NCBI GenBank assembly: GCA_007120685.1
Contig: SKNG01000030.1
Span: 1 to 16,049 of the forward strand
DNA length: 16,049 bases
Origin: Paracoccaceae bacterium
GTDB taxonomy: Bacteria > Pseudomonadota > Alphaproteobacteria > Rhodobacterales > Rhodobacteraceae
Direction: 5' to 3'
Shown: one piece after another, positions 1 to 6,647 of the stretch
Layout of the letters: every line of letters begins with the position of its first letter
Position numbering within the stretch: position 1 is the first letter of the stretch
Notes under the pieces: model-generated
Told to the model about the DNA's origin: nothing
What the model saw: only the letters and a program-made list of their open reading frames with translations
The model's database searches: none
Translations under genes and position numbers: made by a program

Positions 1-2
1 CG

Positions 3-245
3 CCCGCGCGCGAGGCGCTGGCCGACAGCCGCACGCTGCGCGGGACCGGCGCAGCCGGGGTCGCCACCGTCGGCGCCGCCGGTGTCGAGGTCGCGCAGGA
101 GGTGCTGACGGAGGCGCAGGACGCTGTGCTGCCGCTGGTCCCCTGGCTCGACAGCCTCCGCTGGCTCTTCATCGTCCTGGCGCTGGGTGGGATCGCGGTG
201 GCCGTCTGGGCGCGACTCGACGACTGGAAGAAGGGCCTGCGCTGA
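3..245 (+). CDS. C-terminal end of a membrane-anchored phage protein, probably the endolysin (5' partial)
   Basis: The reading frame is open from the left edge to TGA at 243-245, giving 80 residues without a start. It has an Ala/Gly/Val-rich linker, then one hydrophobic segment (LRWLFIVLALGGIAVAVWA) and a short positively charged tail ending DDWKKGLR. The catalytic part lies outside the window, so the enzyme cannot be identified directly. Its TGA overlaps the ATG of the next gene (TGATG), and the two genes downstream look like a spanin pair. A peptidoglycan hydrolase with a C-terminal membrane anchor, as found in alphaproteobacterial phage lysis cassettes, is therefore the best reading. A holin or holin-associated protein is the main alternative. 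The lysis context is fairly sure; the exact product is inferred. Confidence 0.55.
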   Translation, partial: PAREALADSRTLRGTGAAGVATVGAAGVEVAQEVLTEAQDAVLPLVPWLDSLRWLFIVLALGGIAVAVWARLDDWKKGLR

Positions 246-502
246 TGTGGGCCAGCCTTGTGGTCGGGCTTCTCGCCCGGCCAGGAGCGCGGCGGGTGGC
301 GGCCATCGCCCTCGCCCTGCTCACCATCGCCCTGTTCATCCTCAACCTTCGCCGCACGGCCGAGCGCGCAGGCCGCGCCGCCGAGCGACTCGAAACCCTG
401 GAGCGCACCGATGCCATCCACCGCCAGATGCTGGACGCAGCCAGCCGCCGCCCTCGTAATCGCGACGATCTTCTTGACCGCTTGCGCGACGGCAGGTTCT
501 GA
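245..502 (+). CDS. Rz-like inner-membrane spanin (i-spanin), 85 aa
   Basis: Small type II membrane protein: a short N-terminus, one strongly hydrophobic segment at about residues 17-34 (VAAIALALLTIALFILNL), then a charged, helical periplasmic part rich in Arg, Glu and Ala (about 36-66) that could form a coiled coil, ending DDLLDRLRDGRF. That layout is typical of phage i-spanins, which span the periplasm and help fuse inner and outer membranes in the last step of host lysis. The ATG at 245 overlaps the preceding stop and has AAGGG at 231-235, nine bases upstream. The gene for a small lipoprotein begins inside it in another frame, the classic Rz/Rz1 arrangement, which strongly supports the call. 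Sequence similarity to lambda Rz itself is not evident. Confidence 0.7.
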   Translation: MWASLVVGLLARPGARRVAAIALALLTIALFILNLRRTAERAGRAAERLETLERTDAIHRQMLDAASRRPRNRDDLLDRLRDGRF

Positions 503-665
503 CGCCCCGCCCGGCGCCTGCTCGCCCGTGGTAGCGTACAGGCAGGCCGAGCAGGCACGCGTGGCCGAGGAAATAGCAGCACTGCCCGAGGGGGCGCTGA
601 TCCCGGGCTGGCTCGCTGACTACGCCGTCCTGCGCAATCAGGCGCGGACCTGTGGAAGAAGGTGA
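411..665 (+). CDS. Rz1-like outer-membrane spanin lipoprotein (o-spanin), 84 aa, overlapping the Rz-like gene out of frame
   Basis: The ATG at 411 follows GGAG at 400-403 with a seven-base spacing. Residues 1-24 form a signal peptide with hydrophobic core AAALVIATIF and a lipobox L22-T23-A24-C25, so Cys25 should be lipidated after signal peptidase II cleavage. The mature part is about 60 residues, with a Pro-containing start (APPGACSP) and the stretch AEQARVAEEIAALPEG, ending DYAVLRNQARTCGRR. Its first 92 bases overlap the Rz-like gene in a different frame and the rest runs beyond it, so it is an overlapping rather than a fully embedded o-spanin gene. The frame is also open upstream to an ATG at 258, but that would bury the signal peptide, so 411 is preferred. 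No phage gene follows it in the window. Confidence 0.72.
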   Translation: MPSTARCWTQPAAALVIATIFLTACATAGSDAPPGACSPVVAYRQAEQARVAEEIAALPEGALIPGWLADYAVLRNQARTCGRR

Positions 666-668
666 TTG

Positions 669-752
669 GGCAGCACCGTTCGATGGCGCGGCGCAAATCT
701 TGCCTATCCCGCGGTTCTCTGCTGACGTGCGGATGGTGCTGCCGCGGCTTTT
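669..752 (+). terminator. Inverted repeats in the convergent gap after the spanin genes; possible weak terminator
   Basis: Between the spanin stop (665) and the stop of the convergent ELWxxDGT gene (752) a perfect 9-base inverted repeat occurs: GGCAGCACC at 669-677 and GGTGCTGCC at 735-743. A second candidate stem uses CCGCGG at 709-714 and again at 742-747, followed by TTTT at 749-752. The loops are long (57 and 27 bases) and the two stems compete for 742-743, so intrinsic terminator function is only a possibility, favoured by the position between converging transcripts. Confidence 0.3.
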
Positions 753-3700
753 CACACCGGGTCGATCATGTTTCCAAGCAGGATGGCGGTCATGTCGAGG
801 GGGGCTTCGGCGGGGTGGGCGGACAGGTCGATGCCCTGGCCATAGGCGACATTCCCGGCGGTGATGCCGGAAAGATCGGCCGCGGCATCAAGGAACACCC
901 ATTGCGGGGCGTTGGGCGTCGCCAGGCCGACGGCGTGGCGCAGCACGTCCAGCGCGTCGCCCGCCGTCACCTGTCCGTCGCCGTTCATGTCGGCGGCGAT
1001 GAAGTCCATCGCCCCCGCCGGCCCGAAGGAGGGCTGCAGCCCCACCGCCATGCGCAGCACGTCGAGCGCGTCGCCGGCGGTGATCATGGCCTGGCCGGGC
1101 GCGAAGCCGTGGCTGGCCGTGACCACCCCCGCCCCCGGCGGCAGCCCGGCCAGCGAGAAGCCGCCGTCCGGCCCGGTCAGCGCCGTCAGCGTGCTGCCGT
1201 CGGGCAGCGTGGCCTCGACCTCGGCCCCGGCCAGCAGCGCGCCGCCGCGGGTGGTGATCACCCCGGCGCGATCCAGGCTCAGCGCGGCGAGGAACAGCGC
1301 GTCGCTGTTGTTGGTCATGTCGGCGTCGAAGACCGCGGCCGAGACCTCGGCCATCACCGGCTGCACCATCGGCCCCAGCCCGGCGGGCAGGGCGAAATCG
1401 AGCCGCAGGCTTTCGCCGGGGGCAAGGCTGTCCAGCGCGATCGCGCTGCTGGCTGCCGTCAGCGGGTCGGCGCCGGGCAGGGCCGGGGCGTTCAGCACCG
1501 CCTCGGGCACGGTCAGGTCCAGCACCCCCGCACCGCTGGCGATGTCGCCCCGGTTTTCCACCGTGACCGAGAGCACCGAGGCGCCGCCGGCGGCCGCCTG
1601 CTGGTCCAGGCTCACCGCCAGATCGGCCGCGCCGGTGACCTCGATCGGCGTGGCGAACATGGCGACCTGCGGTGCCAGCCCGTCGCCTTCCGCGCGCGCG
1701 TGCAGCCACCAGGTGCCGCTGGCCAGCGCGGCGAAATCCCAGTCGAAACTCAGCGCGCCGGCCTCGTTCGCCGGCACCACGGCCTCGATCACATCGAGGC
1801 CCGACAGCGCATCGGGGGTGTCCGAGACGAAGAGCGTCAGCGCCACCGCCTCGGCATCGCCGGGGTCGAGGTCCAGCGCGATCACGCCCTCGCGCGCGCC
1901 CGGGGCGATTGTGACCTCGGTGATCGTGGCCTGCGCGCTGGCAAGCATCTCGCTGGCCTCGTAGCGCACCGCGCCCAGCCCGGCCTCGTCCGCCAGCCGC
2001 ACGTCCCAGATGCCGGCGGCGGGGTTGAGCAGCGCCACATGCCGGCCGGTGGGGCCGGTCAGGTCCTCGACCAGCGCGATGCCGGCGGCCAGCCCGGTAT
2101 CGGCGCCGAAATCGGCCTCGGTCAGCACCGTGCCGTCGGGGGCGATCAGTTCCAGCCGGGCGGCGTCCGAGGCGTTCTCCCACTGCGCCGAGAGGATCAC
2201 CAGCTCCAGCTCCGGCGCCAGTTCCCAGCTGCCCAGCGCCTCGATATCCCGCCGCCCGAGAACTTCGTAACGACCGTCAAGCCAGAAGCGAAGGCCAACC
2301 GAAGTGGTGCCATAGAAGGGGATCGAGAAGCTGGTCCAGGCGGCGGCGAAATCGTTGGAATTGTCGCCGTCCGAGGAAAACACCGCCAGCCCGTTGCCCG
2401 AACGCGACAGCCCGCCGATCAGCGGCAGCGCCTCGGGGAAGGTGGCCACGGCCGAGACCGAGGCATTGACCAAGACCAGCTCGTCACCCAGATACTGGCT
2501 GCTGAAACTGGCCGCGCCGGTGATGATGTCGCCCAGGAAGTTCGCCCCGACACTGGCGGTGAAGGTGGGGCGCGCGAAGTCCAGCGAGACCGCGCCATTG
2601 ACCTTCAGCAGGTCGAAATCCAGCACGTCATCGGCATCGATGCCCAGCCAGCGGATCATCGGCGCGGCGATGCGCTCGATCTCGCCGGGCAGCAGGTATT
2701 CGACCTTGGTGCCGGCCTCTACCTCCAGCGTGACCTTGGCGCCCTCGATCTCGCCGCCGATATGGCCGCGCACCGGGGCCAGCGGCGTCGGGCCCAGCGA
2801 CATGGTGATCTGGGCGCTGACCACCGGCCAGTCGTCGGGGTCCTGCGCGGCCAGGTTTTCCGCCGCCAGCTTGCCGCCCTGCACGAAGATGCCGGTGGTG
2901 CCCAGCGGCTTGTTCAGCCCGTCGATGCCGAAGGCGAAGCTGTCGATGGCGACGGGGTCCCATTTGGCGCCGATTTCGGCCTCCAGCGTCAGACCCTTGA
3001 ACAGGAAGGGCAGCGTGCCCTTGAAGCCGCCGCCGAATTCCTTCTCGACCGTATCCAGCGAGAAGCTCATCTCCTCGATGAAGGGCCGGCCCTTGGCGGG
3101 CGTGCCACCCTCCTGGCCCTCGTACTTGATCTCGCCCACCACATCCCAGTTCCAGCCCTGCGCGTCCTTGCCGATGCGCAGATACTTGTCGCCGCGGGCG
3201 AAGAACGAGTCCGGGTCCTCCTGATCGCCGGCCAGATCCAGCACCAGCTTGCTGGTGGTGCTGTCGGACAGGAAGCTGTAGGACGATGCCACCGTCTCGC
3301 CCCAGGTCAGTTCGGCCTTGCCGCTGAAATAGGCGCTGTCGGTGATCAGATCATAATCGATCCCCAGGTCCGAGAATTCCAGCGCAAAGGGCGCCCCTTC
3401 GGGCAGCGGCAGCGCCAGGGCGTCATCGCTGAACCAGCGGCCCGTGCCCAGCGCCGAGAGGCCGAAGGCGGGGCCATCCTCGTCGATATGCAGCGCCAAG
3501 AGCCCGCCTTCGGTGGAGAAGGCGGTGAAGGCATCGCCGAAAACCAGATCGGTGCGCAGCACGATCTCCTCGGGGCGCAGGGCGAGGTCGGTGAACTGCA
3601 TCTCGATCAGATCGCCGACCAGCCGGTGCGAGGCCTCGATGCCCTCGTCCTCGAAATCCGACACGGTGAGCGTCGCCATGTCGATGGTGAAGCCGCCCTG

Positions 3701-6250
3701 CATCAGGGGCAGCTCGGTGTCGAACTGCTCGGCAAACAGGCGACCCGAGACGGTCAGCTTGCCGTCCTCGATGGTCGCCTCGGCTTCCTCGATCCGGATC
3801 AGCCGCTCATTGCCGTCCTTGCGCCCGATATGCAGCGTGCCGCCGGGTTCCAGCGTGATCGGGCTCTCGCGCGTCTCCCGCCCCCAGGCGCCTGTAGGCT
3901 CCAGCCTGAGCAGGCCGGTATCGACCAGATCCCAGGCAAAACTGTCGCTGACCCGCCCGCCTCGGCTGCTCTCGGCGAGCACCGTCACTTCGTGCCGCCC
4001 CGGCGCGGCATCGGGCGCGGCACTGACCGTGGCAGTATCGGGATCAAAGCTGACGCCCTCGGGCAGGTCTTCGACGCTGTAGCCCAGCCGCCCGCCCTGC
4101 GGGTCCGAGAAATACGGATGCAGCAGGAAGCTGTCTTCGGCCGTGTCCAGAAGCGTTACGCGGGTATCGAACAGGGTGGAGACAGGTTTGCGAAGTTCTT
4201 CTGGAAGTGCGAGGGTGAGGTGGTCAATTCGCGCATAGCCGGGACCTTGCGGATGGATATCGGTCAAGAGTGTTTCGACCACACCCGCAGCAAGATCAGC
4301 CTTGTAGAGATTGTCCCAGCCACCGAACACCAGCGTGTCGGCGTCGAGTTGGACGTGCTGACCTATCTGATTGTAGCCACGCTCGAATTCCGTGGTCAGC
4401 AGGCGCGTGCCGTCGACCGTGCCATCGACCAGCCAGATGGCAAGCGCGTCGGGCTGCTGTATGTCGATCAGCAGGCGACCATCCGGCAGCGCCATGCCCG
4501 GGCTACTTAGCCCTCGCATTTCCACCACCCCCGCGTCGATCAGCCGAATGGTGCCTCTTTCCGTGCCATCGGTTATCCAGAGACCGGCCTGATCCCCTTC
4601 CGTTACAGAGAGAAGCAGCTTGTCATCGAACTCGGGCGACAAAGCATCAACCTTGGGGATCAATCTGAACTGTTCGATGCCTGCGGCCAGCAATTTGGTC
4701 CCTAGCTCGGTGCCGTCGGTCGACCAAAGGCCACGTTCCTGTCCGTCAAAGGCTGAAAAAATCAGTCCTCCTTGCGGCAACGGATGGATATCGCGTGGAA
4801 AGCTGCTGCCGGTGCCGGGGTTGATGTCCAACAGCAAGACGGTGCCTGCCTCGGTGCCATCGGTCACCCACCACTCTGCGCCCAAAGGCACGACACCGGC
4901 CGAAATCTCGGCGATCCGGTAGTTCACATCAACGTTCTCATCGCGCGCGACGGCGGAAACTGACGCGACCGAGACAGGCCCGATCCCCAGCGCTTCGAAG
5001 GTCTCTTGCGACGGGAAAAGCCAGCTTCCCCGCGACCAGCCGACGCTGTCGGTTTGCGAGACTTCACCGTTTGCACCGCTGTAGCTGACGGTGACCTGCG
5101 CTGTCTGCACCGCCACCTCGGCGAACAGCGCAGGACCAACCGCGACCGATACCGGGCCGGAACCGATGTTGTCGGCGCGGTAATCGACCGCACGGTCCGG
5201 GCCGGCCAGCGTGTTGACCCGGTAGTCCGAACCGTCGCTGCCGGAAAAGAGGACCGGCACGCGGGCACCCTGATCGCCGATCAGGGCCAGCGAGGTGACC
5301 GGGCCATAGGGGGTGAGTTCCAGCGCCTGCAGGTCCGCGAGGTCAAGTTTCTGAGAACCGCTGGCCCAGAACAGCGCGGTATCCTCGTCGATGGTGTGCA
5401 GGCCCAAGGGGACCCCCGAAGGATAGGGGCCTTCGCCGATGCTACGCTGGAAGGGATCAGGGGGAACCGGCCCTTCGATCACGGTTTCCGGCTCGGGTTC
5501 ATAGAGTGCGGTGCCTGCCGGCGTGCCATCGGTAACCCATGTCACCCGCGGCGCGCCGGGAGTGATGATATCGAAGATGACGCGACCATCGGCAATCTGG
5601 GCAAAATTCCGGAATTCGCTCCCCTGCGCCCCCGGCGTGATGTCCTGTAGCATTTCCGTGCCGGCTTGCGTGCCGTCGGTGACCCACAATTCGCGCCCAT
5701 GCCTACCGTCATCGGCCGTGAAGACCACATTGCCATTGCGTAGCGCGTGAAAATCCTCGGGGTTGCTGCGCTGTGCTCTACCCAGCTCGTCAAGACCGGG
5801 CCAGATGTCCTTCAGCAGCCGCGTTCCCTCTTCGGTGCCATCTGTTATCCAGAGTTCACGCCCGGTTCCGCCACGGTCCGGGCTGCTGCCATCATAGGCG
5901 CTGAAGACTACCCGCCCGTCTGCCAAGACGGTCATCTCGCGCGGGGCGCTGCGCACGCTTTCGCCGATCTGCTTGACAAGCACCGTGCCTTCCGGCGTTC
6001 CATCACTGACCCAGAGTTGATTGCGATGGAAAAGTTCGTCGCTCGCGTGCAACAACACCCGGCCGTCGGGCAGAACGGCGAAATCCGGCGGGTTTTTATG
6101 AACAGGATCCGGGTCGATGAAATGTCTGTTCAGCAAATAGCCCGCGGTGTTGTGGCGGACGATCCGAGTTCCCTCTGCGGTGCCATCTGTTGCCCACAAC
6201 GAGTAACCATGTTCGCCATCATCGGCGGTGAAGAAAACAAGACCGGACAT
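752..6250 (-). CDS. Giant ELWxxDGT-repeat protein with Ig-like, CARDB-like and dockerin-like domains, 1832 aa
   Basis: Unknown function; probably an extracellular or surface beta-rich protein. Nine copies of the ELWxxDGTxxGT motif (NCBIfam ELWxxDGT repeat) start near residues 17, 78, 132, 187, 236, 459, 507, 556 and 604, about 48-61 residues apart, as in a beta-propeller-like array. The fifth-to-sixth interval holds an unrelated insert (about 250-458). Then come an Ig/cadherin-like domain (about 690-777), a long unrecognised beta-rich region (about 780-1340), a PPC-like domain (about 1345-1430), an Fn3-like stretch (about 1440-1538), a CARDB-like domain (about 1540-1655), a carboxypeptidase-regulatory-like domain (about 1660-1715) and a dockerin-like pair (1724-1776) with a calcium loop DMNGDGQVTAGD. 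The ATG at 6248-6250 has GGGAG six bases upstream. No Sec signal peptide, membrane segment or RTX nonapeptides are seen, so the export route is unclear. It lies between phage lysis genes and an integrase, so it may be element cargo. Confidence 0.85.
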   Translation of the reverse strand: MSGLVFFTADDGEHGYSLWATDGTAEGTRIVRHNTAGYLLNRHFIDPDPVHKNPPDFAVLPDGRVLLHASDELFHRNQLWVSDGTPEGTVLVKQIGESVRSAPREMTVLADGRVVFSAYDGSSPDRGGTGRELWITDGTEEGTRLLKDIWPGLDELGRAQRSNPEDFHALRNGNVVFTADDGRHGRELWVTDGTQAGTEMLQDITPGAQGSEFRNFAQIADGRVIFDIITPGAPRVTWVTDGTPAGTALYEPEPETVIEGPVPPDPFQRSIGEGPYPSGVPLGLHTIDEDTALFWASGSQKLDLADLQALELTPYGPVTSLALIGDQGARVPVLFSGSDGSDYRVNTLAGPDRAVDYRADNIGSGPVSVAVGPALFAEVAVQTAQVTVSYSGANGEVSQTDSVGWSRGSWLFPSQETFEALGIGPVSVASVSAVARDENVDVNYRIAEISAGVVPLGAEWWVTDGTEAGTVLLLDINPGTGSSFPRDIHPLPQGGLIFSAFDGQERGLWSTDGTELGTKLLAAGIEQFRLIPKVDALSPEFDDKLLLSVTEGDQAGLWITDGTERGTIRLIDAGVVEMRGLSSPGMALPDGRLLIDIQQPDALAIWLVDGTVDGTRLLTTEFERGYNQIGQHVQLDADTLVFGGWDNLYKADLAAGVVETLLTDIHPQGPGYARIDHLTLALPEELRKPVSTLFDTRVTLLDTAEDSFLLHPYFSDPQGGRLGYSVEDLPEGVSFDPDTATVSAAPDAAPGRHEVTVLAESSRGGRVSDSFAWDLVDTGLLRLEPTGAWGRETRESPITLEPGGTLHIGRKDGNERLIRIEEAEATIEDGKLTVSGRLFAEQFDTELPLMQGGFTIDMATLTVSDFEDEGIEASHRLVGDLIEMQFTDLALRPEEIVLRTDLVFGDAFTAFSTEGGLLALHIDEDGPAFGLSALGTGRWFSDDALALPLPEGAPFALEFSDLGIDYDLITDSAYFSGKAELTWGETVASSYSFLSDSTTSKLVLDLAGDQEDPDSFFARGDKYLRIGKDAQGWNWDVVGEIKYEGQEGGTPAKGRPFIEEMSFSLDTVEKEFGGGFKGTLPFLFKGLTLEAEIGAKWDPVAIDSFAFGIDGLNKPLGTTGIFVQGGKLAAENLAAQDPDDWPVVSAQITMSLGPTPLAPVRGHIGGEIEGAKVTLEVEAGTKVEYLLPGEIERIAAPMIRWLGIDADDVLDFDLLKVNGAVSLDFARPTFTASVGANFLGDIITGAASFSSQYLGDELVLVNASVSAVATFPEALPLIGGLSRSGNGLAVFSSDGDNSNDFAAAWTSFSIPFYGTTSVGLRFWLDGRYEVLGRRDIEALGSWELAPELELVILSAQWENASDAARLELIAPDGTVLTEADFGADTGLAAGIALVEDLTGPTGRHVALLNPAAGIWDVRLADEAGLGAVRYEASEMLASAQATITEVTIAPGAREGVIALDLDPGDAEAVALTLFVSDTPDALSGLDVIEAVVPANEAGALSFDWDFAALASGTWWLHARAEGDGLAPQVAMFATPIEVTGAADLAVSLDQQAAAGGASVLSVTVENRGDIASGAGVLDLTVPEAVLNAPALPGADPLTAASSAIALDSLAPGESLRLDFALPAGLGPMVQPVMAEVSAAVFDADMTNNSDALFLAALSLDRAGVITTRGGALLAGAEVEATLPDGSTLTALTGPDGGFSLAGLPPGAGVVTASHGFAPGQAMITAGDALDVLRMAVGLQPSFGPAGAMDFIAADMNGDGQVTAGDALDVLRHAVGLATPNAPQWVFLDAAADLSGITAGNVAYGQGIDLSAHPAEAPLDMTAILLGNMIDPV
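938..1083 (-). repeat. Duplicated 32-base segment coding the two dockerin-like helices
   Basis: Positions 938-969 and 1052-1083 match at 28 of 32 bases, and all four differences are C/G exchanges. Both code for TAGDALDVLR followed by a similar helix (HAVGL or MAVGL) in the large minus-strand protein. Only the copy nearer the C-terminus (938-969) is preceded by the full calcium-binding loop DMNGDGQV; the other is preceded by FAPGQAMI, which lacks the Asp/Asn ligands. This indicates a tandem duplication of an F-hand module with one degenerate loop. Confidence 0.75.
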
Positions 6251-6439
6251 GGATCACTCCCTTCATCAGGCGCGCGGCACTCTCACCCCGCGGTGGGTTT
6301 CAGACCAGCGTGGAACCGTCCACATCCGAGGAGCGCCGGCGCCGGATCGGTCACTGAGGGCCACCAACACTTCGACCGGAACAAGTAAACATGGCTCCGC
6401 GAACCTGGAAGGCATGCGCCTGACCGAGGCACGCAACTG

Positions 6440-6501
6440 TCAAGTATTTGACGACCTGCGCCTTTTGTTGCCTTGATCCAGATCAAATTTTGACGACTGC
6501 G
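6440..6501. repeat. Imperfect direct repeat flanking the FNR box
   Basis: The arms at 6440-6460 and 6483-6501 share TCAA, then an AT-rich spacer, then TTTGACGAC (6447-6455 and 6489-6497) and a CTGCG or TGCG end. The exact 9-base core repeats at a distance of 42 bases, about four helical turns, and the FNR-type box lies between the two cores. Each arm also contains a TCAA...TTGA inverted pair. The arrangement could be a pair of regulator sites or two TTGACG -35 elements. No function can be read from the sequence alone. Confidence 0.55.
6473..6486. promoter_or_regulatory. Perfect FNR/FnrL-type binding site
   Basis: The sequence TTGATCCAGATCAA matches the FNR-family consensus TTGAT-N4-ATCAA at all ten specified bases. 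FNR homologues (FnrL, FnrP, Anr) use such sites to activate or repress promoters when oxygen is low. The site centre is 229 bases upstream of the ELWxxDGT start on the minus strand. On the + strand no gene starts before phaC at 8137, beyond the integrase. It may drive the ELWxxDGT gene through a long leader, or be the remnant of a promoter separated from its + strand target. Confidence 0.6.
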
Positions 6502-6612
6502 AGTTATCGAGCGCTGTAAGGTGGGAGCCGATCAAAACCACGTGGCTATTCTGCAAGACCGTTGAACACGCTGGCTGGATCGAGAGCCTGGGCTCCCGCG
6601 GCCTCAAAGACT

Positions 6613-6647
6613 GGATGATCAGGCGTCTTGTGCGCGGCCGATCATCC
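6613..6647 (-). terminator. Hairpin over the integrase stop codon
   Basis: GGATGATC at 6613-6620 and GATCATCC at 6640-6647 form a perfect 8-base inverted repeat with a 19-base loop. The stop codon of the minus-strand integrase (6642-6644) sits in one arm. No T-run follows on the minus strand, so a classical intrinsic terminator is doubtful. The hairpin may instead stabilise the 3' end of the message or be a protein-binding site such as an arm site. Confidence 0.35.

Larger units (their letters stand above)
6251..6641. other. 391-base intergenic region between the ELWxxDGT gene and the integrase
   Basis: No convincing gene is seen here; short open frames on both strands lack coding character. 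The region is less GC-rich than the flanking genes. It holds a perfect FNR-type site (6473-6486), an imperfect direct repeat around it (6440-6460 and 6483-6501) and a 10-base palindrome GCGCCGGCGC (6333-6342). It also holds a 7-base inverted repeat GGGAGCC/GGCTCCC (6523-6529 and 6591-6597) and the first arm of a hairpin that overlaps the integrase stop. It must contain the promoter of the ELWxxDGT gene. No tRNA gene or obvious attachment core was found. Confidence 0.6.

Noticed and set aside
752..2500. RTX-type calcium repeats or an autotransporter domain in the large protein
   Set aside because: No GGxGxDxUx nonapeptides and no C-terminal beta-barrel pattern; the only calcium-type loop is the dockerin-like DMNGDGQV.
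662..4510. Very long open frame (1282 codons) on the + strand, antisense to the ELWxxDGT gene
   Set aside because: Its product is Arg/Gln/Gly/His-rich with no domain, and it mirrors the codon bias of the minus-strand gene, whose domains and repeats are recognisable. High GC makes long antisense frames common.
6283..6486. Small minus-strand open frame (67 codons) that includes the FNR box region
   Set aside because: No ribosome binding site, no recognisable motif, and it covers regulatory-looking DNA; composition is not coding-like.
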